From: Anaerolineae bacterium
Lineage (GTDB): Bacteria; Chloroflexota; Anaerolineae; Aggregatilineales; Phototrophicaceae
DNA: 64,000 nucleotides
Direction: 5' to 3'
NCBI GenBank assembly: GCA_022843385.1
Contig: JALHNT010000030.1
Coordinates: 29,209-93,208, forward strand
Shown here: positions 32,579-41,353 of the stretch, one piece after another
Numbering within the stretch: the first letter of the stretch is position 1
Layout: every line of letters starts with the position of its first letter
The notes under the pieces: model-generated
The model's input: only the letters and a program-made list of their open reading frames with translations
Databases searched by the model: none
What the model was told of the DNA's origin: nothing
Translations under genes and position numbers: made by a program

Positions 32579-33178
32579 CTATTCCTGCACTGACTCCTGG
32601 CTCAACCCCGTCACGTTCAGGTAGAGATCGCGCAGCGCCAGGGTTGCCTCCAGCGCGGGCAGGGGGATGGTGTCGTCGAGGCTGGTGTAATCGCGCAGCA
32701 TCCATCCCCCTTCATCAGCCTGTCGTGACATGACGTGCACCAGCACACGGTCGGGATCGATGAACAGAACATGCTGCAAGGTGGGGATGGCACGGTAGGC
32801 TTCGGCCTTGTCCTTCCGGTCATAATTGCGCGTGGCGGGGGAGAGGACTTCGATGATGAGCGTCGGATTGAGCAGGGTATCCGGTTTGACGTTGGGGTGC
32901 AGGCGCGGCTCATCACACAGCGCCACGACATCGGGATAAGCATAATCACCGCCCGGCATCCGCACCCGCAGATCGTTGGGGACCACCAGACAACCGCGCC
33001 TGATGAGTTGGTTGTTCAGCGCCCAGGTGACGTTCCCGGTGATCCGGTTATGGCCGACCGACGAGCCGGCCATGCTGATGATGTATCCCTGAAAGAATTC
33101 GTGCTTGAAGGTGCTGGCAGCTTCTAGCACCAGGTAATCGGCTTCGCTGATACGGAGATCGAGTTCTCTGGCGAACAT
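32579..33178 (-). CDS. Uma2-family putative endonuclease
   Basis: 199 residues from ATG 33178 (AAGGATTGCG upstream; an ATG 18 bases earlier has no spacing for its site). PD-(D/E)xK-like core: GDYAYPDVVALCDEP carries the Asp, LNPTLIIEVLSPATRNYDR carries the E-x-(L)-S core, then KAEAYRAIPTLQHVLFID. Uma2 proteins are greatly expanded in Cyanobacteria and Chloroflexota and their true role is unknown. Two more copies are at 36148 and 44763. Confidence 0.85.
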   Translation of the reverse strand: MFARELDLRISEADYLVLEAASTFKHEFFQGYIISMAGSSVGHNRITGNVTWALNNQLIRRGCLVVPNDLRVRMPGGDYAYPDVVALCDEPRLHPNVKPDTLLNPTLIIEVLSPATRNYDRKDKAEAYRAIPTLQHVLFIDPDRVLVHVMSRQADEGGWMLRDYTSLDDTIPLPALEATLALRDLYLNVTGLSQESVQE

Positions 33179-33220
33179 CCACGCAATCCTTTCCATTCCT
33201 GCTCATGCTCAAAGGACAGG

Positions 33221-33255
33221 GAACTGGGAACTAACAACTATGAACTAACAACTAA
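33221..33255. repeat. Heptanucleotide array that supplies a stop codon
   Basis: GAACTGG, GAACTAA, CAACTAT, GAACTAA, CAACTAA. On the minus strand the last heptamer contains the TAG that terminates the glycosylphosphotransferase gene (33252-33254). Confidence 0.75.
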
Positions 33256-34637
33256 AACGCGCCTTTGCCGCTGACGATGGCGACGAAGGTGCGGGCGCAG
33301 ATTTGCAGGTCAAGCCAGAGCGAATAGTGGCGGATGTAGTAGAGATCGTCCTCGGTGTGCAGGTGCATCGGCTTATCCGAGCGGCCATTCACCTGCCACC
33401 AGCCGGTGACGCCCTGTGGCACTTCGAAGCGTTTGCGCTGCCACCACTCATACCGATTGACCAGACCGGGCATCTCCGGGCGCGGGCCCACCACGCTCAT
33501 CTCGCCGCGCAGCACATTGATGAACTGCGGCAGCTCATCCAGGCTGGTGCGGCGCAGCAGGCGTCCGATGCGGGTGACGCGCGGATCAAAACGGCGCTTG
33601 CTATATTCCTGATCGCTGCCGGGGGCATCGGCCACCATCGAACGGAACTTGAGCATGGTGAACAGCCGGCCGTATTCACCGACGCGCTTCTGCCGGAAAA
33701 GGATCGGGCCGGGGCTGTCGAGGCGGATGGCGAGGGCGATGATGAGGAACACCGGTGCGGTGACCAGCAGGAACAGGCTGGAGAAGACCAGATCGAAGGC
33801 GCGTTTGACGGCGCGCTGACCGGGCGAGAGGACGCGCTCGCGCACACCGATCAGCGGGATGCCGCTGAAGTCCTCGGCGGAGGTCTCGAAGTAGGCCAGA
33901 TCGGAGTAATCGGGCGAGAGGCGGATGTTGACGGCGAACGACTCCAACAGCCGCATGATGGCGCTGACGCGACCGGCGGTGTGTTCATCAAACCACTTCA
34001 ACGGGATGACGACCTCGTTGACCTGATGGGTTTCGATCAGACGCGGCAGATCGTCGAGCGTCCCCAGCGATGGCGTATCCAGCAGCGGCGCGTCGCCGTC
34101 GTCCTGCACATAGCCGACGAATTGCAGGCCGGCCCAATCGTAGCGCTGCACCGTCTGACCGATGGCGCGGGCGCTCTCGCTGCTGCCGATGACCAGCACC
34201 CGCCGGGCATCGCTCAGGTAGCGTCCGAAGCGGCGATAGACAGCGCGGGCGACGATGCGATAGCTCATCAATCCGACCAGCGCCACCAGGATGAAGTAGC
34301 CGGCCTGCACACGGGAGAAATCGCGGTAGCTGATGTAGAGTGCGCCGAAGAACAGCAGCGCCGCCATGGCGTGGCCGATCAGCAGATGGCGCATTTCGTG
34401 CAGCAGCTCCGGGCTATGGCGCGGGCCGTAGACGTTGGCGCGGTTGTAGGCGAAGAGCCAGATCAGCGGGGACAGCAGATACAGCGCGTTCGGCACCACG
34501 AAGGCATCGACCACGCCGGGCAGTCCAAACGCGATACTCAGCCGCAGCGGGAAGGACAACGCCAGCGCTGCCACCACGATCAGGGCGTCGGCGGCCATCA
34601 GGAACATGAGGTAACGCAAACTGTAGTGACGCATCAT
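33252..34637 (-). CDS. Undecaprenyl-phosphate sugar phosphotransferase (exopolysaccharide initiation)
   Basis: 461 residues. Four to five N-terminal membrane helices, a Rossmann-like region with VLVIGSSESARAIGQT, then a further helix and the bacterial sugar-transferase domain: KRAFDLVFSSLFLLV, SPGPILFRQKRVGEYGRLF, LKFRSMVADA, TRIGRLLRRTSLDELPQF and NVLRGEMSVVGPRPEMPGLV. It transfers a sugar-1-phosphate from a UDP-sugar to undecaprenyl phosphate, starting polysaccharide assembly. The stop codon lies inside a heptamer array. The WecG-like gene at 37411 could add the second sugar. Confidence 0.92.
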   Translation of the reverse strand: MMRHYSLRYLMFLMAADALIVVAALALSFPLRLSIAFGLPGVVDAFVVPNALYLLSPLIWLFAYNRANVYGPRHSPELLHEMRHLLIGHAMAALLFFGALYISYRDFSRVQAGYFILVALVGLMSYRIVARAVYRRFGRYLSDARRVLVIGSSESARAIGQTVQRYDWAGLQFVGYVQDDGDAPLLDTPSLGTLDDLPRLIETHQVNEVVIPLKWFDEHTAGRVSAIMRLLESFAVNIRLSPDYSDLAYFETSAEDFSGIPLIGVRERVLSPGQRAVKRAFDLVFSSLFLLVTAPVFLIIALAIRLDSPGPILFRQKRVGEYGRLFTMLKFRSMVADAPGSDQEYSKRRFDPRVTRIGRLLRRTSLDELPQFINVLRGEMSVVGPRPEMPGLVNRYEWWQRKRFEVPQGVTGWWQVNGRSDKPMHLHTEDDLYYIRHYSLWLDLQICARTFVAIVSGKGAF

Positions 34638-34741
34638 CAGGTTCAGTCGTTTATCATCTGAATCTCATCCATCCCTACGGTTGTATATCGTTCTGCCGGG
34701 TTTGGCAATGGAGAGGTTAATCGACTCCCATCGCCTGCCGG

Positions 34742-36022
34742 TCAGGGCGTCGCCTGGGCTTGCAAGGCCGTCGCAACCGCCAGCAGGTCGGCGCGGCAGC
34801 CAGGAGGGATTTGCGAGTCAGTCATGTTAGTGAGCCGCTCCGTAAAGGCTTCCAGAGTGTCGTTGCCGACTTCTCGCATGAGACTTCGTTCCAATGCCGG
34901 TTGAAGATCACAATTGGCCGTTACTCGTTGGAGATAGTCGTTTGAAAATGCAGGCACGACGATTTGTAGCCGGCCTTCGAGTTGGGTCTGCAAGGGATAT
35001 GCAGTCATATTCCCGGAAGTTTGCGCCATTGCGAGCAGCGGTGGCAACGCACCCAATGCCACTGCATATCGTCCGCCAAACGGACTGATATCACTTGCAA
35101 CAATCTCTCCCGGAAATGATGCCTCGCCCAATAGCTCCCCTGTCGAACTTTCCCATGCTCGAATTGAATTGTCACCAAGAGGTCCTATGATCATGCTGTC
35201 ATCGTTTGACCATTGCAACCATCTGGGATAGTTGCTAATTGGTGCGGATTTGACAATCACTTGATTTTTGACAACATCCATAATGTGGACATATACCAGA
35301 TACCCGCGTCCCGTATTGCCTGTCTGCGGGATACTTCCCGGCGTACTCGCTAGTGTATTCTCGTAACTCCAGAAAGCAACCCGAGTGCCTGTGTTATCCC
35401 AAACAAAAGGACTAACTTCATAGGGGAAATCTGTTTCTGAGAGCGTTTCACCGGTAACCGCGTCGAGGATTGTCAAAAGATCGTTCCCAACGCGACTCAC
35501 AAAACGGGTTCCATCCGGACTGAGAAAAGGGAATTGGGTGACTGATACAATCAGGTCACGGAAAACGACTTTTCGAGCCAACGTACCCGTTTGAGCGTCG
35601 TACCACTCTGTTCCGCGATAATCGGCAGCCAGTGAAATCGCATATCGCCCATCAGGACTCCATTGGCCGAGAGGAAAGATCGAATCGGTTGTTGAACTTG
35701 GGGTCACTGTTGCGGCATCCAGTATCATCCGACCCGCAGCGATGCGAGTTCCATCTGGACTCCAACGGGGGTTTGGCCGGACGTGATTCGGATCGCTTGG
35801 AGAAGCATCGGTCAGATATTGCCCAAGCAACCGAAAGTCTTCATCATAAACATAGACGTCAGAAAATGTGCTGATTGCCAGTTTGCTCCCATCTGGACTC
35901 CACTGTATGGCAGACAAATCGGCATCAGATGGTATCAAACCAGCATGGGTCGTCTCGTCTAGCGTGACCATCAACGACACCAGCAGGGCAACGGTCAAGA
36001 GGGTTGAGCCTAACGGTTTCAT
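34742..36022 (-). CDS. Exported beta-propeller-like protein
   Basis: 426 residues from ATG 36022 with GGAGCG upstream. The N terminus MKPLGSTLLTVALLVSLMVT is a signal peptide. Several blades follow, each with WSPDGS/WSPDGT or a close variant (IQWSPDGSKLAIS, RWSPDGTRIAA, QWSPDGRYAI, FLSPDGTRFVS). The C-terminal 70 residues (SNDYLQRVTANCDLQPALER...) are helical, not propeller-like. No binding partner is evident. It belongs to the same general type as the 21177 and 47888 proteins. Confidence 0.85.
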   Translation of the reverse strand: MKPLGSTLLTVALLVSLMVTLDETTHAGLIPSDADLSAIQWSPDGSKLAISTFSDVYVYDEDFRLLGQYLTDASPSDPNHVRPNPRWSPDGTRIAAGRMILDAATVTPSSTTDSIFPLGQWSPDGRYAISLAADYRGTEWYDAQTGTLARKVVFRDLIVSVTQFPFLSPDGTRFVSRVGNDLLTILDAVTGETLSETDFPYEVSPFVWDNTGTRVAFWSYENTLASTPGSIPQTGNTGRGYLVYVHIMDVVKNQVIVKSAPISNYPRWLQWSNDDSMIIGPLGDNSIRAWESSTGELLGEASFPGEIVASDISPFGGRYAVALGALPPLLAMAQTSGNMTAYPLQTQLEGRLQIVVPAFSNDYLQRVTANCDLQPALERSLMREVGNDTLEAFTERLTNMTDSQIPPGCRADLLAVATALQAQATP

Positions 36023-36147
36023 TGGTTTGCGCTCCATTTCCACTTTCGACCCCTATTCAGGGCATCGAAAGCTCTATTGGACTTGGCAATGAATGGGCGT
36101 TGAAGGCGTGGGGCAGGGGCAATGCGATCATCAACCTGCACCACACG

Positions 36148-36702
36148 CTAATCCTTGATCCCGAAGATAGCCTTGACCGGCAGGTTGAACCCCGGCAGCA
36201 GATCGCCACCGTCGAGCGTGTCCCGGAGCGTCAGCACACGTGGACTCTTGCCCGGCTGGTAGACCTCCACCGTCTGGTTCTCCGGGTTGACCAGCCAGAC
36301 TATTGTGCCGACCAGCAGATAATTGGTGATCTTGATCCGCATCTCATCGCTGCGGTTGCTGGGGGAGAGGACTTCGACGGCCAGATCAGGCGGTTCGGGG
36401 TTGTAGCCGCGCACGTTGAGGAGCTGCGGTTGGCGCGCATAACAGATGAAGCCGACATCCGGGATGTAGCGCTCGTCCGCCACCTGATACCCGCCATCGG
36501 CACCGGTCAGATGCCCAATATCGTTGACTTCGAGATACATCCCCAGTCGGGTTGACATCCGCACACCGAGCTTGGACGACTCAGGACTGGCGACCCCTTC
36601 GACAATCTCCCCTCGGATGAATTCCAACAGGCGCTCCTCATTTTCCGGCAGCAGCGCCAGCGCCTCAAATTCCTCGACCGTCAGGGTCTTTTCCAGCAGC
36701 AT
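36148..36702 (-). CDS. Uma2-family putative endonuclease
   Basis: 184 residues with a strong GAGGAGGGTGAC ribosome site. The nuclease-like core is ERYIPDVGFICYARQP and PDLAVEVLSPSNRSDEMRIKI, followed by YLLVGTIVWLVNPENQTVEVY. It starts with LTVEEFEALALLPENEERLLE, the usual Uma2 N terminus. Function unknown in this family. Confidence 0.88.
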   Translation of the reverse strand: MLLEKTLTVEEFEALALLPENEERLLEFIRGEIVEGVASPESSKLGVRMSTRLGMYLEVNDIGHLTGADGGYQVADERYIPDVGFICYARQPQLLNVRGYNPEPPDLAVEVLSPSNRSDEMRIKITNYLLVGTIVWLVNPENQTVEVYQPGKSPRVLTLRDTLDGGDLLPGFNLPVKAIFGIKD

Positions 36703-36842
36703 GTCACCCTCCTCAACACATCATGTCCATGATACCTGATTTGCCTACATCGATTCCACTGGCGGAAAGTAAAACCTTACGCATTAAATTACGCCAACAA
36801 TGTTATGATTGACCTTAAGTGTGGTATTGCAAGGAATATCTT

Positions 36843-37274
36843 ATGGCTTACCAGACACGCTGGTACGATGACGAAGAAACAGTATTGATTTACGAGGTGA
36901 TGGGTGAAACGAGCTGGGACGACTTTCATACGATGAATCACGATCTGATCGAACACATTCAGGCAGCGCCAGGTCGGTTGGACGTCATCACGCTCATGAA
37001 TGGCAAACGTGCGCAATCGAGCAATCCGCTGCCTCATTTGCAGACCTATGCCCGCCGGATGAAAGCGGTCAAGAGTAAAGGCATGATCCTGATGGTCAAT
37101 CAGCACCTCTCAGCTGCCTTCTTTCAATCGCTGATGAATGTGGTCGCTACCACTGTAAAAATGATTGATCCGGCCTATCAAGGTCAGGTCTGCCGGTCTT
37201 TGGATGAAGCCTTGACGCGCATTAAACAGGATCGCCTACGCCAGGGAATTGCACTTCCCACTGCCCGCGTCTGA
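36843..37274 (+). CDS. STAS-like small protein
   Basis: 143 residues from ATG 36843 (AAGGA upstream). It shows YQTRWYDDEETVLIYEVMGE, a helix, DVITLMNGKRAQSSNPLPHL, GMILMVNQHLSAAFFQSLMN, and a C-terminal LDEALTRIKQDRLRQGIALP. The strand-helix-strand order resembles the STAS-like family of the window but this member lacks the Asp of the central strand. A partial copy of its 3' end follows at 37311. Confidence 0.55.
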   Translation: MAYQTRWYDDEETVLIYEVMGETSWDDFHTMNHDLIEHIQAAPGRLDVITLMNGKRAQSSNPLPHLQTYARRMKAVKSKGMILMVNQHLSAAFFQSLMNVVATTVKMIDPAYQGQVCRSLDEALTRIKQDRLRQGIALPTARV

Positions 37275-37310
37275 CGGCTGCCGGGACAGTATTCACCGAT
37301 GCACTAAACG

Positions 37311-37380
37311 ATGGAGTCGGCGCTGAAGCGCATCAGCGATGACCGTACCCGGCGGGGGCACGCGCTGCCCCGTCCCAGTA
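37311..37380 (+). pseudogene. 3' remnant of a second copy of the STAS-like gene
   Basis: The frame reads MESALKRISDDRTRRGHALP, which aligns with the tail DEALTRIKQDRLRQGIALP of the intact gene just upstream (36843-37274), with about half of the positions identical. Only about 23 codons are recognisable, beginning 36 bases after the intact gene. This looks like a leftover from tandem duplication followed by deletion. The frame continues into the antisense of the next gene, which I do not treat as coding. Confidence 0.6.
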
Positions 37381-37410
37381 GATTCCGTCAAGCCTACGTG
37401 ACAGAAGTCT

Positions 37411-38145
37411 CTACTTCCCCCGCAGCACAGCCCAGACGAAGCGCGGGTTATACACCAGGTAGCGTTTGGCGAGGCGGCGCGGCTCCTGCATCAGACGGAA
37501 GACCCACTCCAAGCCAGTGCGCTGCATCCAGCGCGGAGCCTGCTGCCGGGTGCCGGCGTGGAAGTCGAAGGCCGCGCCCACCGCGATCAGCAGCGGGGCG
37601 GTCAGGTGCGGACGATACAGCTCCATCCACTGATCCTGCTTGGGGGAACCCAGTCCAACCCAGATGATGCTCGGCCCGGCCGCGTTCAGCCGTTCGACCA
37701 CCGCCGAATCGGATTGATCGCCCAGCGGAGCCACCGGCGGCGAATACGTCCCGGCGACTTTCAGACCGGGGAAGCGGGTGGTCAAGCGCCGCGCCAGTTC
37801 TTCCGGCACACCGGGCAACCCACCCCAGAAGTAATGCGAGATCGGGGTGTTGGCAGTCTGTTCACATAACGCCAGCAGCACATCCGGGCCGTAGACGCGC
37901 TCGGCCTGGGGTGCGCCGCGCTGCCGCTGCACCCAGACGATAGGCATCCCATCCGCCGTAATCATGTCCGCGCCATTGACGGCGCGCATTACCGCCGGGT
38001 TCTCGTGGCACATCATCACAGTGTAAACGGGGCAGGTGCAGACATAGCGCCGGTCGGGTTCGGCGGCCCAGCGGAGCAGGGTGGCGATGGCGTCGTCAAA
38101 GGGCAGGGCGTCGGTGCGGACACCGAGGATGGGAATCGGGGTCAC
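37411..38145 (-). CDS. WecG/TagA/CpsF-family glycosyltransferase
   Basis: 244 residues. Family marks: ITADGMPIVWVQRQRG, ERVYGPDVLLALCEQ, HYFWGGLPGVPEELA, IIWVGLGSPKQDQWM, IAVGAAFDFHAGTRQQAPRWM and GLEWVFRLMQEPRRLAKRYL. These enzymes add ManNAc-type or related sugars to a lipid-linked precursor. It could work after the polyprenyl phosphotransferase at 33252. Strong family match. Confidence 0.93.
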   Translation of the reverse strand: MTPIPILGVRTDALPFDDAIATLLRWAAEPDRRYVCTCPVYTVMMCHENPAVMRAVNGADMITADGMPIVWVQRQRGAPQAERVYGPDVLLALCEQTANTPISHYFWGGLPGVPEELARRLTTRFPGLKVAGTYSPPVAPLGDQSDSAVVERLNAAGPSIIWVGLGSPKQDQWMELYRPHLTAPLLIAVGAAFDFHAGTRQQAPRWMQRTGLEWVFRLMQEPRRLAKRYLVYNPRFVWAVLRGK

Positions 38146-38178
38146 GTGACCTCACAGCGATCAGCCGCAAAACCCGGA

Positions 38179-38580
38179 TTATACCAGACGGCTGTCGTCC
38201 TGCGGCAGCGTAGGATCGATCTGGTGGAGGGCGCGAAGTCCTTCGGCGACTGAGGCGACGAAGCGCACATTCGCGCTTTGCGAGCGCGCCAACACCCGTG
38301 CCAGCATCTGCACGGTTGGGGGTGGCTGAGGGTGAACCACCATCAGGCAGCCCATTCGCCGGTGCCGCAGATACTCGGTGACAGACCAAATATCCTTGAG
38401 ATGGGTTGGCACCTGACGGGCAGCCGCAATATCGAGGAGCATGTGCAACCGATAGGGCGATACGTTGAGGCGCTGGAGCATGTCGTCATTCGCCCGCTGG
38501 GTATCTTCCAGTGTGAGTTCGTCGTTGACCGTGATATGAATCACACGGCCTTGCAGGATCAGGTGTTCAGCGTAAGGCAT
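38179..38580 (-). CDS. STAS-like small protein
   Basis: 133 residues from ATG 38580. Pattern: RVIHITVNDELTLEDTQRAND, LHMLLDIAAARQVPTHLKDI, MGCLMVVHPQPPPTVQML and VRFVASVAEGLRALHQID. It is a close paralogue of the next gene upstream (38643), with the shared core LLDI/LIADIT followed by ARQ(V/M)P. No catalytic residues evident. The two genes are 62 bases apart and co-oriented. Confidence 0.6.
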   Translation of the reverse strand: MPYAEHLILQGRVIHITVNDELTLEDTQRANDDMLQRLNVSPYRLHMLLDIAAARQVPTHLKDIWSVTEYLRHRRMGCLMVVHPQPPPTVQMLARVLARSQSANVRFVASVAEGLRALHQIDPTLPQDDSRLV

Positions 38581-38642
38581 GAGATGTGTTCACTTGTTGG
38601 GCTGTGCTGATTATAGCATTCTTAGCCGAACATGCTGGCTCA

Positions 38643-39026
38643 TCATTCCGTCAGCGTCAGGTCAAGCCGCCGCAATGCATCAAGCGCCTCATCCATTGTT
38701 TTGGCAAAGCGCATATTTACACCAGCTGCCTTGGTGATAACAGCAGCCAGCATGTTCGCCAGCGGGTTAGGACTTGAGTTGACCACGATCAACCAGCCCA
38801 TACCGGGTTGGCGCAGGTAACTGAACGCCCCCTTGAGTTCCGGGATATGCGATGGCATCTGGCGTGCCTGTGTAATATCGGCGATCAGATGAGTCGTGGC
38901 GCTATGCATCGTGAGGTGCGCCAGCATGTATGCGTTGAACTGCTGTGCGGCTTCCACACTAAAGACGCCATCCAGCGTCAGGACGACGATACGGTTTTCG
39001 AGTAAGGTCTGCGTCGTAAAGGGCAT
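38643..39026 (-). CDS. STAS-like small protein, paralogue of the adjacent gene
   Basis: 127 residues from ATG 39026, chosen because its start then aligns with that of the paralogue at 38580 (both MP...). Shared pattern: IVVLTLDGVFSVEAAQQFNA, HLIADITQARQMPSH, MGWLIVVNSSPNPLANML and MRFAKTMDEALDALRRLD. The degenerate third copy lies upstream at 39201. Likely product of local tandem duplication. Confidence 0.6.
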   Translation of the reverse strand: MPFTTQTLLENRIVVLTLDGVFSVEAAQQFNAYMLAHLTMHSATTHLIADITQARQMPSHIPELKGAFSYLRQPGMGWLIVVNSSPNPLANMLAAVITKAAGVNMRFAKTMDEALDALRRLDLTLTE

Positions 39027-39200
39027 GAGACGGATTCTTTCGCTCAAATAGAATAGACGGATTAGAGTTGTGCTGACACAGCTTGGGGAAGGTAACAGCG
39101 TATGGCCGTGTGCTCCTGCTGCTGAGCTGTAATTGTGTAAGCCCTGGCTTATGTAAACTGACCCATAGATCGATTGTACTTCGCAATCCGCAAGACAATG

Positions 39201-39517
39201 CTAAAGAATTGCCATCATGCGACGGATTGCTTTACGATTCGTGGCGTCGGTAAAACCGCTGTGTCTCGTGGGCGATGATCGGTTTCATGACTGGCAGGCG
39301 CTTGAGCAGGCCAAACAGCGGCACATCCACCAACTCCTGATTGGCGCGGCGCTGTGTTGGCCGGCGAAGTATCGAGGACCAAATGGGGACGTAGCGGTTC
39401 TAAAGCGAGACGTTGTAACAAAATGCGATAGATCTGGTGGGCATCTTTAAGCATGAGTTCTGCCCTGGCGGTGATCAGGATTACTCGGGCAATCAGGCTG
39501 GGGTGTGAATAGGCCAT
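39201..39517 (-). pseudogene. Decayed third STAS-like paralogue
   Basis: The N-terminal part is intact (ARVILITARAELMLKDAHQI, HLVLDTSPA) and aligns with the two neighbouring genes. Homology then moves to a second frame (ELVDVPLFGLLKRLPVMKPI) and again to a third for the end (TDATNRKAIRRMMAIL, compared with AKTMDEALDALRRLDLTL). About 20 residues between MKPIIAH and ETQRF are missing. So there are two frameshifts and an internal deletion. The uninterrupted frame 39215-39517 therefore does not encode a normal product. Confidence 0.6.
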
Positions 39518-39648
39518 GATGTGGCGAGGTTTGCAGACTAATCCATACCGGCTACCGACCCGGTGATGGATACCACTGACTTATCCTTTTGGTGCGAGGG
39601 CAGGACATCGCCTGCCCCCACTTTTAACTCCGCACGTTCAACTTGGCA

Positions 39649-41109
39649 CTACTTGTGCCAGTAGGTCGGCCAGTCGAGATACTTGTTGAAGGCTTCGTGG
39701 ATGGCCGCCGCCTGCAACGACTGGTTGATGGTGACGTGGTGTTCGTAGCCGTTCTCGCATATGTAGGCCAGTAATTCCTGGAAGCGCGGCACCTGCACCA
39801 CACCGTAGCCGCCGAACGTGTCAATCGGGTCGTCGGTGAAGTTGCCCTCGCCGGTGTAGGCCGTGATCTCACCCACGAAGTCGTCAGTCGAAATCCGCAG
39901 GTAAGTGAAGGGGTTCTTCTTGATCTTGCCGTAGATCGTCCCCCAGGTGTTGTCCTTGCCCACCGTACCAGCGATGATCTCCTGATAATCCATCACCGGG
40001 ATGTCGTCGATGAAGACATCTTTGGGCAGGTTGGAGCAGTGGAAAACCACGCCTTTATCCGGGTCTTCGCCGTAATTGTTGTTCCAATCGACCAGCGCCG
40101 AGGGGCGTCCGCTCGCCAGTTGCAGCGCCAGCATCGCCAGCGCACCCACAATGTCGGTTTCGCAGGCCGCCGGGTTGAGCTTGTTGCTGCTCATACTCAT
40201 CAGCGTACACGGGACGACGCCGAAATATTCTTCCATGCTCGTCCAGCACTGGATGGCGGTGGCATCCAGCATGTTGTCATCCATCCAGCCATCCAGCACC
40301 ACGCCGAACTTCGCCATGCGGTAGAGCGAGACTTCCGGCACATTCTGGGTGCGGGCATAGGCGCGGATGTCCTTCAGCTTGCCCTGCACCTTGTCATCCT
40401 CGTTTGCCAGCCGTTCGATGCGCCCGTAGACTTCGGAGAGGTCGAGCGTCTCGACGCTGATGCCGGCGTTATCCAGCAGCTTCTCGCTGAAGCGCACCGT
40501 CTTGAAGGCTTCCGGACGTGCCCCCATCATGCCCAGCCGCGCCGTCCGCATCCCCTTGACCACGCGGCAGATAGCAGCGAACTGCTGCAAATCCCGCAGG
40601 AAGGCCGGACTGGTCGGGTCCATGGTGTGGTTGCTGGTCAGGGTGTAGGGGATGCCGTACTGCTTCAGGTTGTTACAGGCGCTCATCTTGCCGCAGAAGC
40701 TGTCGCGGCGATTCTTGATGTCCATGCGGGTCGCGTCATCAGGGAAGGCGTGGATCAGCACCGGCACATCCAGTCCGGCGAAGCGCAGCGTGTTGGCGAT
40801 GGCGCGTTCGTCACCGAAGTTGGGCAGCGTCACCAGCACGCCGTCGATCTCATCTCGGTGCTGGCGGAACAGATCGGCACACATGCGCGCTTCGGCCAGC
40901 GACTCAATCGCGCCGTTGTTGGTATCGGGAGCCGGGGTGATGATGGCCTTGATGCCGGCCTGTTCGAGAACTTTCAGGATGGTCTCGCGGCCTTCGCCCG
41001 CCAGCCAGGCCGGGAAGAAGCCGCGATTACCGACGATGATGCCCAGCGTCACCGGGCGACTGTTCAGCCGTGAGGCCGGGGTCATTTGGGGCTGCGCTGC
41101 GAGAACCAT
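39649..41109 (-). CDS. L-fucose/L-arabinose isomerase-family protein
   Basis: 486 residues from ATG 41109 (AAGGAATAG upstream). The N-terminal half has a Rossmann-like layout (TLGIIVGNRGFFPAWLAGEG, DGVLVTLPNFGDERAIANTL) with VLIHAFPDDATRMDIKNRRD. The C-terminal half has ATAIQCWTSMEEYFGVVPC and SALVDWNNNYGED, seen in L-fucose and L-arabinose isomerase-like proteins, with Glu/Asp that could bind Mn2+. The exact sugar is not determined. An isolated gene, with no kinase or aldolase next to it. Confidence 0.82.
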   Translation of the reverse strand: MVLAAQPQMTPASRLNSRPVTLGIIVGNRGFFPAWLAGEGRETILKVLEQAGIKAIITPAPDTNNGAIESLAEARMCADLFRQHRDEIDGVLVTLPNFGDERAIANTLRFAGLDVPVLIHAFPDDATRMDIKNRRDSFCGKMSACNNLKQYGIPYTLTSNHTMDPTSPAFLRDLQQFAAICRVVKGMRTARLGMMGARPEAFKTVRFSEKLLDNAGISVETLDLSEVYGRIERLANEDDKVQGKLKDIRAYARTQNVPEVSLYRMAKFGVVLDGWMDDNMLDATAIQCWTSMEEYFGVVPCTLMSMSSNKLNPAACETDIVGALAMLALQLASGRPSALVDWNNNYGEDPDKGVVFHCSNLPKDVFIDDIPVMDYQEIIAGTVGKDNTWGTIYGKIKKNPFTYLRISTDDFVGEITAYTGEGNFTDDPIDTFGGYGVVQVPRFQELLAYICENGYEHHVTINQSLQAAAIHEAFNKYLDWPTYWHK

Positions 41110-41353
41110 GAGACTATTCCTTTCCGTTATCAACGGCATTATTCCGAGAACTATTCTTGCTCACCAGCTTAACACGCCTGCCGGGGAGCCGTCCACTTCT
41201 GCAAGCGTTTGCACATCGATTGTAACGCGGACACCTCGCGCTGGCGAACGGGATGGACAGCCATTGTATTGACTGACAACTGCAATCAGCTTATGCGAGG
41301 AAGTTGTGACTATAATGGATGGAAACGGATAAGCCGTGAATTCGAGGTGGTGA

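Noticed and set aside
33303..34661. 452-codon forward frame opposite the polyprenyl glycosylphosphotransferase
   Set aside because: Antisense shadow of a gene with strong family motifs; the translated sequence is His/Gln-rich without domain structure.
37311..37667. Forward reading frame of 118 codons after the STAS-like gene
   Set aside because: After the first about 23 codons, which match the tail of the upstream gene, it runs antisense through the well-supported WecG/TagA gene and is low-complexity Arg/Pro-rich.
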